64,000 bases of DNA from JBMNCQ01 sp049366715 (GCA_049366715.1 JBMNCQ010000040.1:6394-70393), one strand, 5' to 3'. Positions 24,055 through 34,052 are shown, counted from the stretch's first letter. Numbers and translations are program-made. Notes: a model not told the origin generated them from the sequence alone.

Positions 24055-24665
24055 TTGGTACCGGGGCCGGGACGGAACAATATATGATTCCTTTAGCGGT
24101 CAATGAAATTGCCCGGGCAGATGTTCTTATAGGCGGGGAAAGAAATCTTCGCCCTTGGTTAGGGGCTGAAGATAAAAAATTTTTTGCGATTAAATCATCT
24201 TTAGGGGAAATCGTTGAATTAATAAATAGCTACTATGCCAAGGAAAAAGTGGTGGTATTAGTATCCGGGGACCCGGGGTTTTACAGTCTTTTAAATTTTT
24301 TGTCCAAGCATTTCCCCCGTGATGAAATTAAAGTAATTCCCGGCATCAGCTCGGTGCAGATTGCCTTTGCCAAATTATCCCTGCCCTGGCAGGATGCTGT
24401 ATTATTGAATCTGCACGGAAGAGACTTAAGTATCTTAGATCCCTTTATCCAGCATCCTAAAATAGCTCTCTTGACCGACCCTGTTAATAATCCCGGTGTA
24501 ATCTATGACTATTTTTACTTAAATGGGAGAAACCGCGGAGTTATCTATATTTGTACAAAGCTGGGCTATCCGGATGAAAAGATAAAAGCAATAAAAATTA
24601 ACGGGTGTCGGTTGGAAGAATTGGAGACAAACGAACCTACTGTGATGGTGATAACAAATGAGTAA
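24036..24665 (+). CDS. cbiE: Cobalt-precorrin-7 C5-methyltransferase
   Basis: 209-residue SAM-dependent tetrapyrrole methylase: TIVGTGAGTEQYMIPLAV at the N-terminus, VLIGGERNL, VVVLVSGDPGFYSLL and VIPGISSVQIAFAKL. CbiE methylates C5; its partner CbiT is the next gene, whereas proteobacterial CobL fuses both. GTG 24036 has GGGAGG 7 nt before it; TTG 24021 lies just before that site and is rejected. It overlaps cbiT by 8 nt. Confidence 0.93.
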   Translation: MASFTIVGTGAGTEQYMIPLAVNEIARADVLIGGERNLRPWLGAEDKKFFAIKSSLGEIVELINSYYAKEKVVVLVSGDPGFYSLLNFLSKHFPRDEIKVIPGISSVQIAFAKLSLPWQDAVLLNLHGRDLSILDPFIQHPKIALLTDPVNNPGVIYDYFYLNGRNRGVIYICTKLGYPDEKIKAIKINGCRLEELETNEPTVMVITNE

Positions 24666-25236
24666 GCTTGGTTTAGCCGATGACTTGTTTATTAGAGATG
24701 ATGTACCAATGACCAAATCTGAAATAAGAGCTTTAACAATTATCAAGTTGCAGCTTGAGGATCATGATATCTTCTGGGATATTGGTGCGGGAACAGGGAG
24801 TATTAGCATTGAAGCAGCTCAAAATATCAAGAAGGGGCAAGTTTATTCCATTGAAAAAAACAACAAGGCTGTCAGGCTGATCGCAGAAAATAAAAAAAAA
24901 TTCAACTGTCCTGATCTTAAAATAATCCATGGAACCGCCCCCCAGGTTTTGGCAGGACTTCCCCGGCCGACGAAAGCCGTTGTGGGAGGAAGCGGCGGAA
25001 ATTTAACTGACATTTTGGAATATTTGTGGTTGGAAACAAAGGTGGAAAATATCGTGGTAAATTCCATTACTTTAAATACAGCATATCAGGCCATTAAAAT
25101 ATTCCATGACTATCATGCTGTAATTGATGCGGCTCAGATCAGTGTAAATAAAATTAAACTGGTCAATGATTTACAAATGCTGGACAGCCAGAACCCTATT
25201 TTTATTATTTGCGGGAAACGCATAGGAGGTCAATAG
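24658..25236 (+). CDS. cbiT: Cobalt-precorrin-6B C15-methyltransferase (decarboxylating)
   Basis: 192-residue Rossmann-type methyltransferase: the family opening DDVPMTKSEIRALTI, SAM loop FWDIGAGTGSISIEAA, VYSIEKN acidic ribose contact, and AVVGGSGGNL. CbiT methylates C15 and removes the acetate carboxyl at C12. It overlaps cbiE and stops 1 nt before cbiF. Confidence 0.94.
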   Translation: MSKLGLADDLFIRDDVPMTKSEIRALTIIKLQLEDHDIFWDIGAGTGSISIEAAQNIKKGQVYSIEKNNKAVRLIAENKKKFNCPDLKIIHGTAPQVLAGLPRPTKAVVGGSGGNLTDILEYLWLETKVENIVVNSITLNTAYQAIKIFHDYHAVIDAAQISVNKIKLVNDLQMLDSQNPIFIICGKRIGGQ

Positions 25237-25237
25237 T

Positions 25238-25996
25238 ATGAAAGTATTTATCGTAGGGGCAGGACCCGGAGATCCCCAATTAATTACTGTCAAGGGAAAA
25301 CAATTGCTGGAAGAAGCCGATGTGGTAATCTATGCAGGCTCCCTGGTTAATCCTGAACTGTTAAAATACTGCTCAAGAAAGACACGAATTTATGACAGTT
25401 CTGTTTTAACACTGGAAGAAGTATTAACGATAATTAAAGAAGCGGCTGCCGACGGGCTGTCTATTGTCCGCTTACATACGGGAGATCCTAGTCTTTTTGG
25501 TGCGATTCAAGAGCAAATTGAGCCCTTACTCGAATATGGTATTGATATCGAAGTAATTCCTGGTGTGAGCTCCTTTTTAGCTGCTGCCGCTACCTTAAAA
25601 CAAGAGTTTACTCTTCCGGATATATCCCAATCCTTAATTATTACCCGTCTGGAGGGGCGTACCCCTGTACCGGAAAGGGAAAAGCTGAATGCTCTGGCTC
25701 AGCATCAGACCAGTATGGTTATTTTTTTGAGTGTGGGGTTGCTGGAAGAGGTTATTAAACAGTTAAGTGAACATTATCCCCCTGATACACCTGTAACTGT
25801 CGTTCAGAAAGCATCCTGGCCCGATGAGAAGATTGTCGCAGGAACCCTTGAAAATATTGCTGAGCGGACAAAAGCAGAAAATATTACGAAGACGGCTTTA
25901 ATACTGGTGGGGAACTTTTTAAATAAAAAATATTCCCTTTCCAAACTATATGACCCGGGTTTTTCCCATGGTTATCGAAAGGGAACAGATGAATAA
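25238..25996 (+). CDS. cbiF: Cobalt-precorrin-4 C11-methyltransferase
   Basis: 252-residue tetrapyrrole methylase: VFIVGAGPGDPQLITVKG, VVIYAGSLVNPELL, RLHTGDPSLFGAIQEQ, VIPGVSSFLAAAATL and TALILVGNFL. The YAGSLV and HTGDPS motifs separate CbiF from CbiH and CbiL. It methylates C11 before CbiG opens the delta-lactone. ATG with AGGAGG upstream; the end overlaps cbiG by 8 nt. Confidence 0.95.
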   Translation: MKVFIVGAGPGDPQLITVKGKQLLEEADVVIYAGSLVNPELLKYCSRKTRIYDSSVLTLEEVLTIIKEAAADGLSIVRLHTGDPSLFGAIQEQIEPLLEYGIDIEVIPGVSSFLAAAATLKQEFTLPDISQSLIITRLEGRTPVPEREKLNALAQHQTSMVIFLSVGLLEEVIKQLSEHYPPDTPVTVVQKASWPDEKIVAGTLENIAERTKAENITKTALILVGNFLNKKYSLSKLYDPGFSHGYRKGTDE

Positions 25997-27065
25997 ATTA
26001 GCTGTTATTGCTCTTACCACAAAGGGCTTGAAGCTGGGTGATGAGTTGTATCAAAAAAGTAAGGGACAAGTTGACCGGCTGACAATTAAAAAAACCTCAG
26101 CCGGGGGGTGGGACTCTGAGCAGGTTAGTTTATCTGAACTGGTACAAAATTCTTTTCATAAATATGCCGGCTTGATTTTGATCATGGCTGCGGGAATAGC
26201 GGTACGGATTATAGGGCCTCTGTCCACCAGTAAAATTACAGATCCGGCGGTAGTTGTCATGGATGAAGGAGGTAATTTTGCTGTTAGCTTATTATCAGGA
26301 CATTTGGGCGGAGCAAACCAATTAGCTTCTGAAATAGCAGCTTTAATAGGTTGTCAGGCAGTAATCACAACAGGGACAGATGTCAATCACTTAACAGCCG
26401 TCGACACTTTGGCCCAAAGCTGGAATATGAATATTGAACCGGTCGAGAATATTAAGATTTTTAATAAAGCACTTCTGGAGGGGAAGCACTATCACTTCTG
26501 GACTGATTATGAATACGATTCCCCCGCTAATATGCTGTTTAAAAAGATAACTGAGTATGATTATAACCATGATTTAAATGTATTTGTAACCCATAAAATA
26601 CTTAGTATTTCTGCCGAAAAAGAAAATGTGCTGTTCCTAAGGCCGAAAGACCTGGCTTTAGGAATTGGCTGTAAAAAAGGCCTGCCTTTTACCAAACTAT
26701 GGCCTGCTTTTTTAGACTTTTTTCAGAAGAACAGGCTTAGTACAGGTTCGGTAGCGAAAATTGCGACAATATGTATCAAGGGGCAGGAGGAATCAATCAG
26801 AAAACTGGCTGATGCTTTTCATATTCAGGTGAACCTTTACTCTCGGGAACAACTGGATAACTGCTTCCAAAAATACAAAAATTTAACGACTTCGGAATTT
26901 GTACATTCCATAGTGGGAGTGCCTGGTGTTTGTGAGCCTGCGGCTCTTTTGGCCGGCGGCAATGATGAGCTGCTGGTTAAAAAAACTGTTTATGAAGGCG
27001 TCACTTTTGCTGTTGCAGGTTTGAAAGATTATGCGATTAAGAAAAGCTTTTGCTGGTTCAAATAG
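25989..27065 (+). CDS. cbiG: Cobalt-precorrin-5A hydrolase
   Basis: 358-residue CbiG, which opens the ring-A lactone and releases acetaldehyde in the anaerobic pathway. N-terminal domain with GLILIMAAGIAVRIIGPL, DPAVVVMDEGG and SLLSGHLGGANQLA; C-terminal domain from about residue 215 (LALGIGCKKGLPF) with GVCEPAALL near the end. ATG 25989 follows GAAAGGGA; the ATG at 25950 is deep in cbiF and rejected. It is a single-function CbiG, with no fused CbiH. Confidence 0.94.
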   Translation: MNKLAVIALTTKGLKLGDELYQKSKGQVDRLTIKKTSAGGWDSEQVSLSELVQNSFHKYAGLILIMAAGIAVRIIGPLSTSKITDPAVVVMDEGGNFAVSLLSGHLGGANQLASEIAALIGCQAVITTGTDVNHLTAVDTLAQSWNMNIEPVENIKIFNKALLEGKHYHFWTDYEYDSPANMLFKKITEYDYNHDLNVFVTHKILSISAEKENVLFLRPKDLALGIGCKKGLPFTKLWPAFLDFFQKNRLSTGSVAKIATICIKGQEESIRKLADAFHIQVNLYSREQLDNCFQKYKNLTTSEFVHSIVGVPGVCEPAALLAGGNDELLVKKTVYEGVTFAVAGLKDYAIKKSFCWFK

Positions 27066-27075
27066 GAGAATTATT

Positions 27076-27831
27076 ATGATTTTATTATTAGGTGGAACCC
27101 GGGAAAGTAGAGAAATTGCTAAGTTATTACAACAAGAAAAAATAAAACATATTATTAGTACGGTTTCCGACTATGGCGGTCAATTAGCAGAGGAAATTTC
27201 AGAGAACGTCCACCGGGAAGTTTTGGAATATGATCGCTTGCTAGAATTTTGCCGGCAGCAGAATATTACAACGATTATTGATGCTACCCATCCTTTTGCT
27301 AAGAATATTTCCCTTAATGCCATTAAAACAGCCGGGGTTTTAGCGATCAAATATCTGCGTTTTGAGAGAAAAACTATGACTTATCCCGACAATCCTTTAA
27401 TCCGGATTGTTTCAGATATGGATGAAGCGGCCGCACAGGCAGAGAATTTAGGTAAGAAGATTTTGCTTACCATAGGTTCCAAACAACTCACTTTTTTTCA
27501 AAAATTAATTACCCGTAAAGAAGTTTATGTAAGGATCTTACCTGATCTGGATTCATTGCACCGTTGTTTTTCCCTGGGATTACAGCCGCAACAAATAATT
27601 GCCATGCAAGGCCCCTTTTCCAAAGAATTTAATCAGTTACTGATTAAAGAGAAACAAATCGAAGTGGTTGTCAGTAAGGAGAGTGGGCAAATTGGTGGTC
27701 TGGATGCCAAGCTAACTGCTTGTTTGGAGTTGAATATTCCGCTAATCGTTATCACTAAGCCCCAAATCCCCTATCCCCGCATTGTTTATGAATATGAAAA
27801 AGTTTTACAGGAGGTAAGTGATGAGCTTTAA
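27076..27831 (+). CDS. cbiJ: Cobalt-precorrin-6A reductase
   Basis: 251-residue CbiJ/CobK: MILLLGGTRESREIAKLL at the N-terminus, VLEYDRLLEFC, IIDATHPFAKNISLNA, LRFERK, LLTIGSKQLTFFQ and the late VVSKESGQIGGLDAKL. It reduces the macrocycle at C18-C19 with NAD(P)H. ATG 27076 has AGGAG about 7 nt upstream. It overlaps cbiC by 11 nt. Confidence 0.93.
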   Translation: MILLLGGTRESREIAKLLQQEKIKHIISTVSDYGGQLAEEISENVHREVLEYDRLLEFCRQQNITTIIDATHPFAKNISLNAIKTAGVLAIKYLRFERKTMTYPDNPLIRIVSDMDEAAAQAENLGKKILLTIGSKQLTFFQKLITRKEVYVRILPDLDSLHRCFSLGLQPQQIIAMQGPFSKEFNQLLIKEKQIEVVVSKESGQIGGLDAKLTACLELNIPLIVITKPQIPYPRIVYEYEKVLQEVSDEL

Positions 27832-28456
27832 TGTAGACCCCCGGGGTATTGAAACCCGGAGTATGGAAATTATCGCCGATATTGTAGGTCCCCGGGACTG
27901 GGCACCGCTGGAAAAAGCAATAATTTACCGCGTTATTCATACTACAGGTGATCCCAATTATGCAGACCGGATTTGTTTGCACCCCCAGGCTCTTACAGCC
28001 GGGCAAAATGCCCTTAAATCAGGATGCCGGATTATTACCGATGTGGAAATGGTCAATACGGGAATTAATAAAAATGCGCTGCATAAACTGGGTATCAAAA
28101 GCAGATGTTTTTTGAATGAGCCCCGGGTAAGGGAGACAGCTAAACAGACCGGTGAAACAAGGTCTATGACTGCCTTTAAATTGGCGGGGCAGCAATTAGA
28201 CAACAGCATAATCGCCATAGGCAATGCTCCTACCGCTCTCTTTACATTGCTGGAACTATGTAAAAGTGAAAATATCCGGCCGGCTTTGATTATCGGTGTT
28301 CCGGTAGGTTTTGTCGGGGCTGCGGAGTCTAAGGACTTATTAGTTGCAGAATCTCCTGTTCCTTTTATAACAGTAAAAGGGACTAAAGGAGGTAGTCCTG
28401 TAGCCGCTGCCGTTGTAAATGCATTTTTATATTCCTTAGTTGAAAGGAATGACTAA
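27821..28456 (+). CDS. cbiC: Cobalt-precorrin-8 methylmutase
   Basis: 211-residue CbiC, moving the methyl from C11 to C12 to give cobyrinate. Catalytic His in YRVIHTTGD; ESRSM-like ETRSMEII; DVEMVNTGI; IAIGNAPTALF and VPVGFVGAAESK are family hallmarks. AGGAGG lies 6 nt before ATG 27821 (GTG 27818 is closer and less likely). One base separates it from cobQ. Confidence 0.95.
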   Translation: MSFNVDPRGIETRSMEIIADIVGPRDWAPLEKAIIYRVIHTTGDPNYADRICLHPQALTAGQNALKSGCRIITDVEMVNTGINKNALHKLGIKSRCFLNEPRVRETAKQTGETRSMTAFKLAGQQLDNSIIAIGNAPTALFTLLELCKSENIRPALIIGVPVGFVGAAESKDLLVAESPVPFITVKGTKGGSPVAAAVVNAFLYSLVERND

Positions 28457-28457
28457 T

Positions 28458-29984
28458 ATGGCTAACATGATTATGTTACAAGGAACCAGTTCCAATGTCG
28501 GCAAAAGTGTGCTGACGGCGGCATTATGCAGGATATTACTCCAGGAAGGCTTGAAGGTTGCACCTTTTAAAGCGCAGAATATGGCCTTGAATTCTTATGT
28601 TACTTCCTCCGGTGGTGAAATGGGCAGGGCTCAGGTCGTTCAAGCCGAAGCCTGTAAAATAGCCCCTGATGTTTTAATGAATCCTATTTTATTGAAGCCT
28701 ACTCAACCGGCCTCTTCTCAGGTAATCGTTTTGGGCAAGCCGATAGGCAACTTGTCGGCGGTAGATTATCACCGTAAATTTAAAGAGACCGCCTGGAAGG
28801 TAATCTGTGCAAGTTTAGAAGAATTAAAAAACAACTATGAAGTACTGGTCATAGAAGGTGCCGGGAGTCCGGCGGAAGTGAATCTTAAAGCCAATGATAT
28901 TGTAAACATGCGGGTAGCCCGGGAGTTGAATTCGCCGGTGTTATTAGTGGCGGATATCGACCGCGGCGGGGCTTTGGCTTCCATTGTCGGAACCCTGGAA
29001 TTATTAGAAGATGAAGAGAGGGACCTGATTAAAGGTATCATTATTAATAAATTCCGGGGGGATATCGATCTCTTAACACCGGCTATCGAATTTTTAGAGC
29101 ACAAGACCCATAAACCCGTCTTGGGTGTAATCCCTTATTTTACTGAATTTCGGATTCCGGAAGAAGATTCTGTGGCCATTGAAAATTTTAATACGGCATA
29201 TACCGGTAATGAGAAGTTAGATATCGCGGTTATTAATTTGCCTCATATTGCAAATTTTACTGACTTTGATGCTTTAAGTGCGGAAAGGGATGTTGAACTG
29301 CGTTATGTTAAAGAAGCTGCGGCGTTGGGTAAGCCTGATTTAATCATTATCCCCGGCAGCAAGAGTACGATTGCCGATATGACCTATCTTTGCAAATCAG
29401 GATTAGCGGAGAAAATCAAAAGCCTGGCCTTTGACGGCATCCCGGTAATCGGTATCTGCGGAGGCTTCCAAATTCTGGGCCAAAGACTGTTAGACCCCCA
29501 CCGGACGGAATCTGAACTTGAGTGCTGTACGGGACTGGCTTTATTAGACATTGAAACTGTTTTTGCAACGAATAAAATTACTTCCCTGGTCAAAGGAAGG
29601 GTTAAATATGAGAGCGGATTGCTTAAAGGATGTAATGATTTCTTGATTACAGGCTATGAAATCCATATGGGCACGACCAAGGTTAATAAAAAGATCGCAA
29701 GCCCCTTTCTTCTTGAGGAGCGCAGCAATCAAAACATAACCGCTTTTGATGGTGCTATCGCTGAAAGTGGAAATGTTCTGGGCACATATCTCCACGGGAT
29801 TTTTGATAATGATTTACTGCGCAGGCAAATGATCAATAACATTAGACAAAAAAAGGGCTGGGAATCTTTAGCCTATACAGGACTGGATATTAAGGAGCAG
29901 CGAGATAAGGATCTGGATAAACTTGCCGAACATGTTAGAAAAAATCTGGATGTAAAGCTGTTGTTGCAAATAATGGGGTTATAA
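28458..29984 (+). CDS. cobQ: Cobyric acid synthase
   Basis: 508-residue glutamine amidotransferase amidating side chains b, d, e and g. N-terminal ATPase: MLQGTSSNVGKSVLTAALC, FKAQNMALNSYVT, VIEGAGSPAEVNL and LVADIDRGGALASIVG. C-terminal GATase: IPGSKSTIADM, nucleophile Cys in GICGGFQILG, and His in TYLHGIFDN. ATG 28458 gives the typical MANMIMLQG start with AAAGGA 10 nt upstream. Five bases separate it from cbiB. Confidence 0.96.
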   Translation: MANMIMLQGTSSNVGKSVLTAALCRILLQEGLKVAPFKAQNMALNSYVTSSGGEMGRAQVVQAEACKIAPDVLMNPILLKPTQPASSQVIVLGKPIGNLSAVDYHRKFKETAWKVICASLEELKNNYEVLVIEGAGSPAEVNLKANDIVNMRVARELNSPVLLVADIDRGGALASIVGTLELLEDEERDLIKGIIINKFRGDIDLLTPAIEFLEHKTHKPVLGVIPYFTEFRIPEEDSVAIENFNTAYTGNEKLDIAVINLPHIANFTDFDALSAERDVELRYVKEAAALGKPDLIIIPGSKSTIADMTYLCKSGLAEKIKSLAFDGIPVIGICGGFQILGQRLLDPHRTESELECCTGLALLDIETVFATNKITSLVKGRVKYESGLLKGCNDFLITGYEIHMGTTKVNKKIASPFLLEERSNQNITAFDGAIAESGNVLGTYLHGIFDNDLLRRQMINNIRQKKGWESLAYTGLDIKEQRDKDLDKLAEHVRKNLDVKLLLQIMGL

Positions 29985-29989
29985 AATTT

Positions 29990-30928
29990 ATGATTTTAGG
30001 AGCGTTACTAATTGATTTAATTGTCGGCGACCCCCCCTATGTTCCTCACCCGGTAATATATATGGGCAAACTAATCAATCTGCTGGAAGACTTTTTATAT
30101 CCGCCAGAAGGCTCTAATCTAAATAAAGTATTCAGGGGCGGATTGTTGGTCTTTATCGTGATTTGTACGGTTTTTGCCGGAAGCTGGGTCCTTTTAAGAC
30201 TCCTTGCTGCCCTGCATCCGATTTTAAAGACCCTGGCCAGTATCTGGCTTATTTCCACTACCATAGCGGTTAAAGGTCTGGGTGAGGCCGGCAGCCGGAT
30301 AAGGCAGCTCCTGGTCAACAAAAAAATCCAGGAAGCCAGAAAAGAAGTCGGTCTGATTGTGGGGCGGGATACCCATAATTTAGACGGAAAAGAGATAATC
30401 AGGGCAACAGTTGAAACAATTGCTGAAAATGTGGTTGATGCCGTAACAAGTCCTTTACTCTTTGCTATGCTGGGCGGTGCTCCGCTGGCTTTGGTCTACA
30501 GGGCGGTAAATACTATGGATTCAATGTTAGGGTATAAAAATGAAAAATATCTTTATTTCGGGAAGGTAGCTGCCCGGGTTGATGATTTGTTTAACTTGAT
30601 TCCTGCCAGATTAACCGGTCTGGTAATCGTTTTAATTTCATTGATCTTGCCGGGCTGTTCCGGAGTAAATTCTTTTAAAATATTACGGCGTGATGCCAGG
30701 AGACATCCCAGTCCGAATAGCGGCTTTGCAGAGAGTGCTGTAAGCGGAGCGACCGGTGTACAATTAGGCGGTTTGAATTATTATCAGGGGATACCCTCCA
30801 ACCGTCCCCATATTGGTGAAAACATAACCCCGCTGAGTACCCAATCCATTAAACAGACCGTAGGAATCCTGTATATAACAGCTTTAGTATGGTCTTGCCT
30901 TTTAGAGTTAATTAATTGGTTCATTTAA
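29990..30928 (+). CDS. cbiB: Adenosylcobinamide-phosphate synthase
   Basis: 312-residue integral membrane protein with about four spans. It attaches aminopropanol phosphate to adenosylcobyric acid. Signatures: LIDLIVGDPPYVPHPVIYMG, VGRDTHNLDGKEI, ATVETIAENVVDAVTSPL, VYRAVNTMDSMLGYKNE, PARLTGLV and RRDARRHPSPNSGFAES. Its substrate would be made by the CobD encoded further down the operon. Confidence 0.94.
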   Translation: MILGALLIDLIVGDPPYVPHPVIYMGKLINLLEDFLYPPEGSNLNKVFRGGLLVFIVICTVFAGSWVLLRLLAALHPILKTLASIWLISTTIAVKGLGEAGSRIRQLLVNKKIQEARKEVGLIVGRDTHNLDGKEIIRATVETIAENVVDAVTSPLLFAMLGGAPLALVYRAVNTMDSMLGYKNEKYLYFGKVAARVDDLFNLIPARLTGLVIVLISLILPGCSGVNSFKILRRDARRHPSPNSGFAESAVSGATGVQLGGLNYYQGIPSNRPHIGENITPLSTQSIKQTVGILYITALVWSCLLELINWFI

Positions 30929-30949
30929 TAATAATGAGGAGTTTTTAAC

Positions 30950-32332
30950 GTGAAGATACCGAGATTTATTATCGCCGGCACCCATAGCGGAGTAGGTAAA
31001 ACAACAATCACCAGCGGATTAATGAAGCTTTTACATGATACCGGCTTAAAAGTACAGGGCTATAAAGTGGGGCCTGATTATATTGACCCCAGTTATCATA
31101 CCTTGGCCACGGACCGCTTTTCCCGCAATTTAGATTCCTGGATGTTAGCTGAAAATGAGATATTAGAATTAATGGGCAGGAATTCTCAAGATGCAGATGT
31201 TTCTATTATTGAAGGTGTTATGGGTCTTTATGACGGATTTGGCGGAAATTCTGACTTAGGCAGTACGGCTCATATAGCGAAAATTACCGGCAGTCCGGTT
31301 ATTTTAGTTGTCGATTCCCGGTCAATGGGACGTAGTGCTGCCGCTCTTATTTTGGGTTATCTGAATTTTGACCCTGCTGTAAATATTGCGGGTGTTATTC
31401 TGAACAAAGTTGCCAGTGAACGCCATAGGCAAATTCTCCGGGAAGCAATAGCGCCTTTAAATATTCCCATTCTCGGCTTTCTCTACCGTAATAAAGAGAT
31501 CGGTATGCCGGAACGTCATCTGGGCTTAATCCCTGCTGCAGAAATGGCAGGTTTAAAAGAACAACTGCTAGAGATTTCCATGCACTTAAAAGAGCAGATT
31601 TTTCTCCCAGGACTCCTAGCGATAGCCAATCGTGCTCCCGAATTTCCCAGGTATCAAGTTACGTTATTTACAGATGCGGAAAAAGGGATTTTTAAGGGTT
31701 TGAAAATTGGCTATGCTTATGACCCGGCTTTTACTTTCTATTATCGGGATAATCTGGATTATTTGACAGAGCTGGGGGCGGAAATGATTCCGGTAAGTCC
31801 CTTGACAGATCCTGATCTCCCCGCTGATTTATCCGGATTAATCATAGGCGGGGGGTTTCCGGAACTATTTTTAGAAAAACTCAGCAGGAATAAACAGTTC
31901 ATTACATCATTACAAAGTCTACATTCCCAGGGACTGCCTGTCTATGCCGAATGCGGCGGATTTATGTATCTCACCGAAAAAATCGTTGATTTTTCAGGGA
32001 AGGAACTGGAGATGGCCGGAATTATTCCGGGGAAATGCCGGATGACGAAAAAATTAGCCGGTATGGGATATCGCGAGGGACTCATAAGCAGAAATTCCAT
32101 CTTAGGAGAGAAAGGAACAAGGATCAAGGGGCACGAATTTCACTACAGCAGCTATCAGGCGGATTCTTTGGAGCAACCTTATGGTTTTTGTTTCACCAAT
32201 GGTAAACAGGAAGGATATTGTACGGATACCTTATTGGCTTCATACCTGCATATTCATTTTTTAAGCAGCCCTTTAATAGCAAAAAATTTCTTAACAAAAT
32301 GCACTGAATATAAACTTAAGGTGGGTCGGTAA
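30950..32332 (+). CDS. cbiA: Cobyrinate a,c-diamide synthase
   Basis: 460-residue amidotransferase for carboxylates a and c. N-terminal ATPase: FIIAGTHSGVGKTTITSGL, GYKVGPDYIDPSYH and IIEGVMGLYDGFGG. C-terminal GATase: LIIGGGFPELF, nucleophile Cys in AECGGFMYL, and His in SYLHIHF. GTG start 7 nt after GAGGAG. The last stop is followed immediately by the cobS ATG. Confidence 0.95.
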   Translation: MKIPRFIIAGTHSGVGKTTITSGLMKLLHDTGLKVQGYKVGPDYIDPSYHTLATDRFSRNLDSWMLAENEILELMGRNSQDADVSIIEGVMGLYDGFGGNSDLGSTAHIAKITGSPVILVVDSRSMGRSAAALILGYLNFDPAVNIAGVILNKVASERHRQILREAIAPLNIPILGFLYRNKEIGMPERHLGLIPAAEMAGLKEQLLEISMHLKEQIFLPGLLAIANRAPEFPRYQVTLFTDAEKGIFKGLKIGYAYDPAFTFYYRDNLDYLTELGAEMIPVSPLTDPDLPADLSGLIIGGGFPELFLEKLSRNKQFITSLQSLHSQGLPVYAECGGFMYLTEKIVDFSGKELEMAGIIPGKCRMTKKLAGMGYREGLISRNSILGEKGTRIKGHEFHYSSYQADSLEQPYGFCFTNGKQEGYCTDTLLASYLHIHFLSSPLIAKNFLTKCTEYKLKVGR

Positions 32333-33070
32333 ATGAAAAGCTTTCTTGCAGCCATGCAATTTATGACAAGGATACCGATTAATAAAACAATTGTGGCCTC
32401 CGAAGCAGAAATGGGCAGTTCAAGCAAATATTTTCCAATTATTGGATTTATTATTGGTTTTTTTCTTTTTATTATCGATCAATTAAGCTCTTTATTGCTT
32501 CCATCTCTAGTCGTGGGAGCAATCCTTTTAATTGCTGAGGTTTTGATTACCGGTGGTCTTCATGTTGACGGTTATCTGGATACGATGGACGGGTTATTAT
32601 CTTCAAGACCTAAAGAGACGGCTCTAGAAATTATGAAGGATAGCCGGGTAGGAGCGCATAGTGTGACCGCTTTTTTTGCCCTGTTTATTTTAAAATACAG
32701 CATTATCGTAGGGTTGTTAAATACGAACTCAATTTATGGTATTTTCTTGATGCCGATTGTCGGGCGCTGGGTAATGCAGTTTTGTATCTGTTTTTTTCCT
32801 TATGCCCGGGAAAATGGACTAGGTAAAATTTTTTCCATATCCAGTGATAAAAGAGACTGGTATTTTTCTACGCTGACTTTTATGCTGATCATTTTATTTT
32901 TCCTTCCCTGGAACTATTTGCTGGTCATAACAATAACATTTTTAATCATGCTCACTCCTATTCTAAAGATCAATAAGTTTTTAAATGGCCATACGGGAGA
33001 TACATATGGTGCGATTAATGAACTTACGGAAGTTCTATTTATTTTTCTTTGTTTATTGCTAAGAATTTAA
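32333..33070 (+). CDS. cobS: Adenosylcobinamide-GDP ribazoletransferase (cobalamin synthase)
   Basis: 245-residue polytopic membrane protein (about six spans) joining adenosylcobinamide-GDP to the lower-ligand nucleotide. Family motifs: MQFMTRIPI, SSKYFPIIGFIIG, the acidic GGLHVDGYLDTMDGLLS and MKDSRVGAHSV. Starts at the base after the cbiA stop. The acidic motif is intact, so it is probably active. No cobT homologue is present in the window. Confidence 0.94.
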   Translation: MKSFLAAMQFMTRIPINKTIVASEAEMGSSSKYFPIIGFIIGFFLFIIDQLSSLLLPSLVVGAILLIAEVLITGGLHVDGYLDTMDGLLSSRPKETALEIMKDSRVGAHSVTAFFALFILKYSIIVGLLNTNSIYGIFLMPIVGRWVMQFCICFFPYARENGLGKIFSISSDKRDWYFSTLTFMLIILFFLPWNYLLVITITFLIMLTPILKINKFLNGHTGDTYGAINELTEVLFIFLCLLLRI

Positions 33071-33131
33071 TAGCAAAATTAATTTATGATGAATAAACTA
33101 GGTTGAGAGCAAGGCTGAAAGAGGTGTCAAA

Positions 33132-34052
33132 ATGAAAGCTAGCGCAATAGCACCGGGAACCTGTGGTGAATTAGTTCAGGGAGTCATAGAAAATATGAAT
33201 TTTCATATTACTTGTCCCGTTAATTGTTTTTCAAAAATTCAGGTGGAAATTAGGAAAGATGATTATATTTTTATCAATGACCCGACGAGAACTAAAGTAA
33301 TTCAAGGGGTAACGAAAACGATGCAGTTCCTCACAAAACGTGTGTGGGGTGCCGCCATTACTATTGAGACCCAGCTTCCTGTCTCCAAAGGGATGGCCAG
33401 CAGTACTGCTGATATAAGTGCAGCCTGCTTTGCAACTGCACAGGCCCTTGGTTATGAACTATCCCCTCATGAAATAGCAAAAATTGCTTTAAGCATAGAA
33501 CCCAGTGACGGCTTATTTTTCCCTGGTATTGTAGCCTTTGACCATGTTAAAGGAAATTATTATAAAGAAATTGGCAAAGCTCTGGAGTTGAATTTATTCA
33601 TATATGATTTTGGCGGAGAAATTGATACAATTGTATTTAATAAACGGCCTGACCTTAAAGAGAAAAATTTTCTTAATGAGACTAAGGCCAAAGAAGCTTT
33701 CCGGACAGTGGAAAAAGGTTTAAGGACTAGTAACGAGAAACTTATTGCCAAGGGAGCAACCATAAGTGCTCTGGCCAATCAGAATATTATTTTCAAACCC
33801 CAATTGGAAGAAATTATTGATACTGTCTTGCAAGCAGGGGGATTGGGATTAAATACCGCTCATAGCGGAACATTAATTGGAATTTTTTACAATGAATTTT
33901 TAACAGACAAAGATAGATTAACAAGAACCATACAAAAAAAATTTCCGCATTTAGCATTCTTAGGTCAATATAAACTTATTGACGGCGGAGTAAATGTTGA
34001 ATTTGAGGAGGAAGAATTTTGCAGCAGCATAGAAAGCACGGTGGTAACTTAA
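33132..34052 (+). CDS. pduX: L-threonine kinase, PduX-like GHMP kinase
   Basis: 306-residue GHMP kinase: APGTCGELVQGVIENMNF at the N-terminus, ATP loop PVSKGMASSTADISAA, and late TAHSGTLIGIF. The motifs and the location right before cobD fit L-threonine kinase, which makes L-threonine phosphate for CobD. ATG follows GAAAGAGGTG. The 3' end overlaps cobD by 34 nt, so the two steps to aminopropanol phosphate are coupled. A general GHMP kinase is the less likely alternative. Confidence 0.88.
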   Translation: MKASAIAPGTCGELVQGVIENMNFHITCPVNCFSKIQVEIRKDDYIFINDPTRTKVIQGVTKTMQFLTKRVWGAAITIETQLPVSKGMASSTADISAACFATAQALGYELSPHEIAKIALSIEPSDGLFFPGIVAFDHVKGNYYKEIGKALELNLFIYDFGGEIDTIVFNKRPDLKEKNFLNETKAKEAFRTVEKGLRTSNEKLIAKGATISALANQNIIFKPQLEEIIDTVLQAGGLGLNTAHSGTLIGIFYNEFLTDKDRLTRTIQKKFPHLAFLGQYKLIDGGVNVEFEEEEFCSSIESTVVT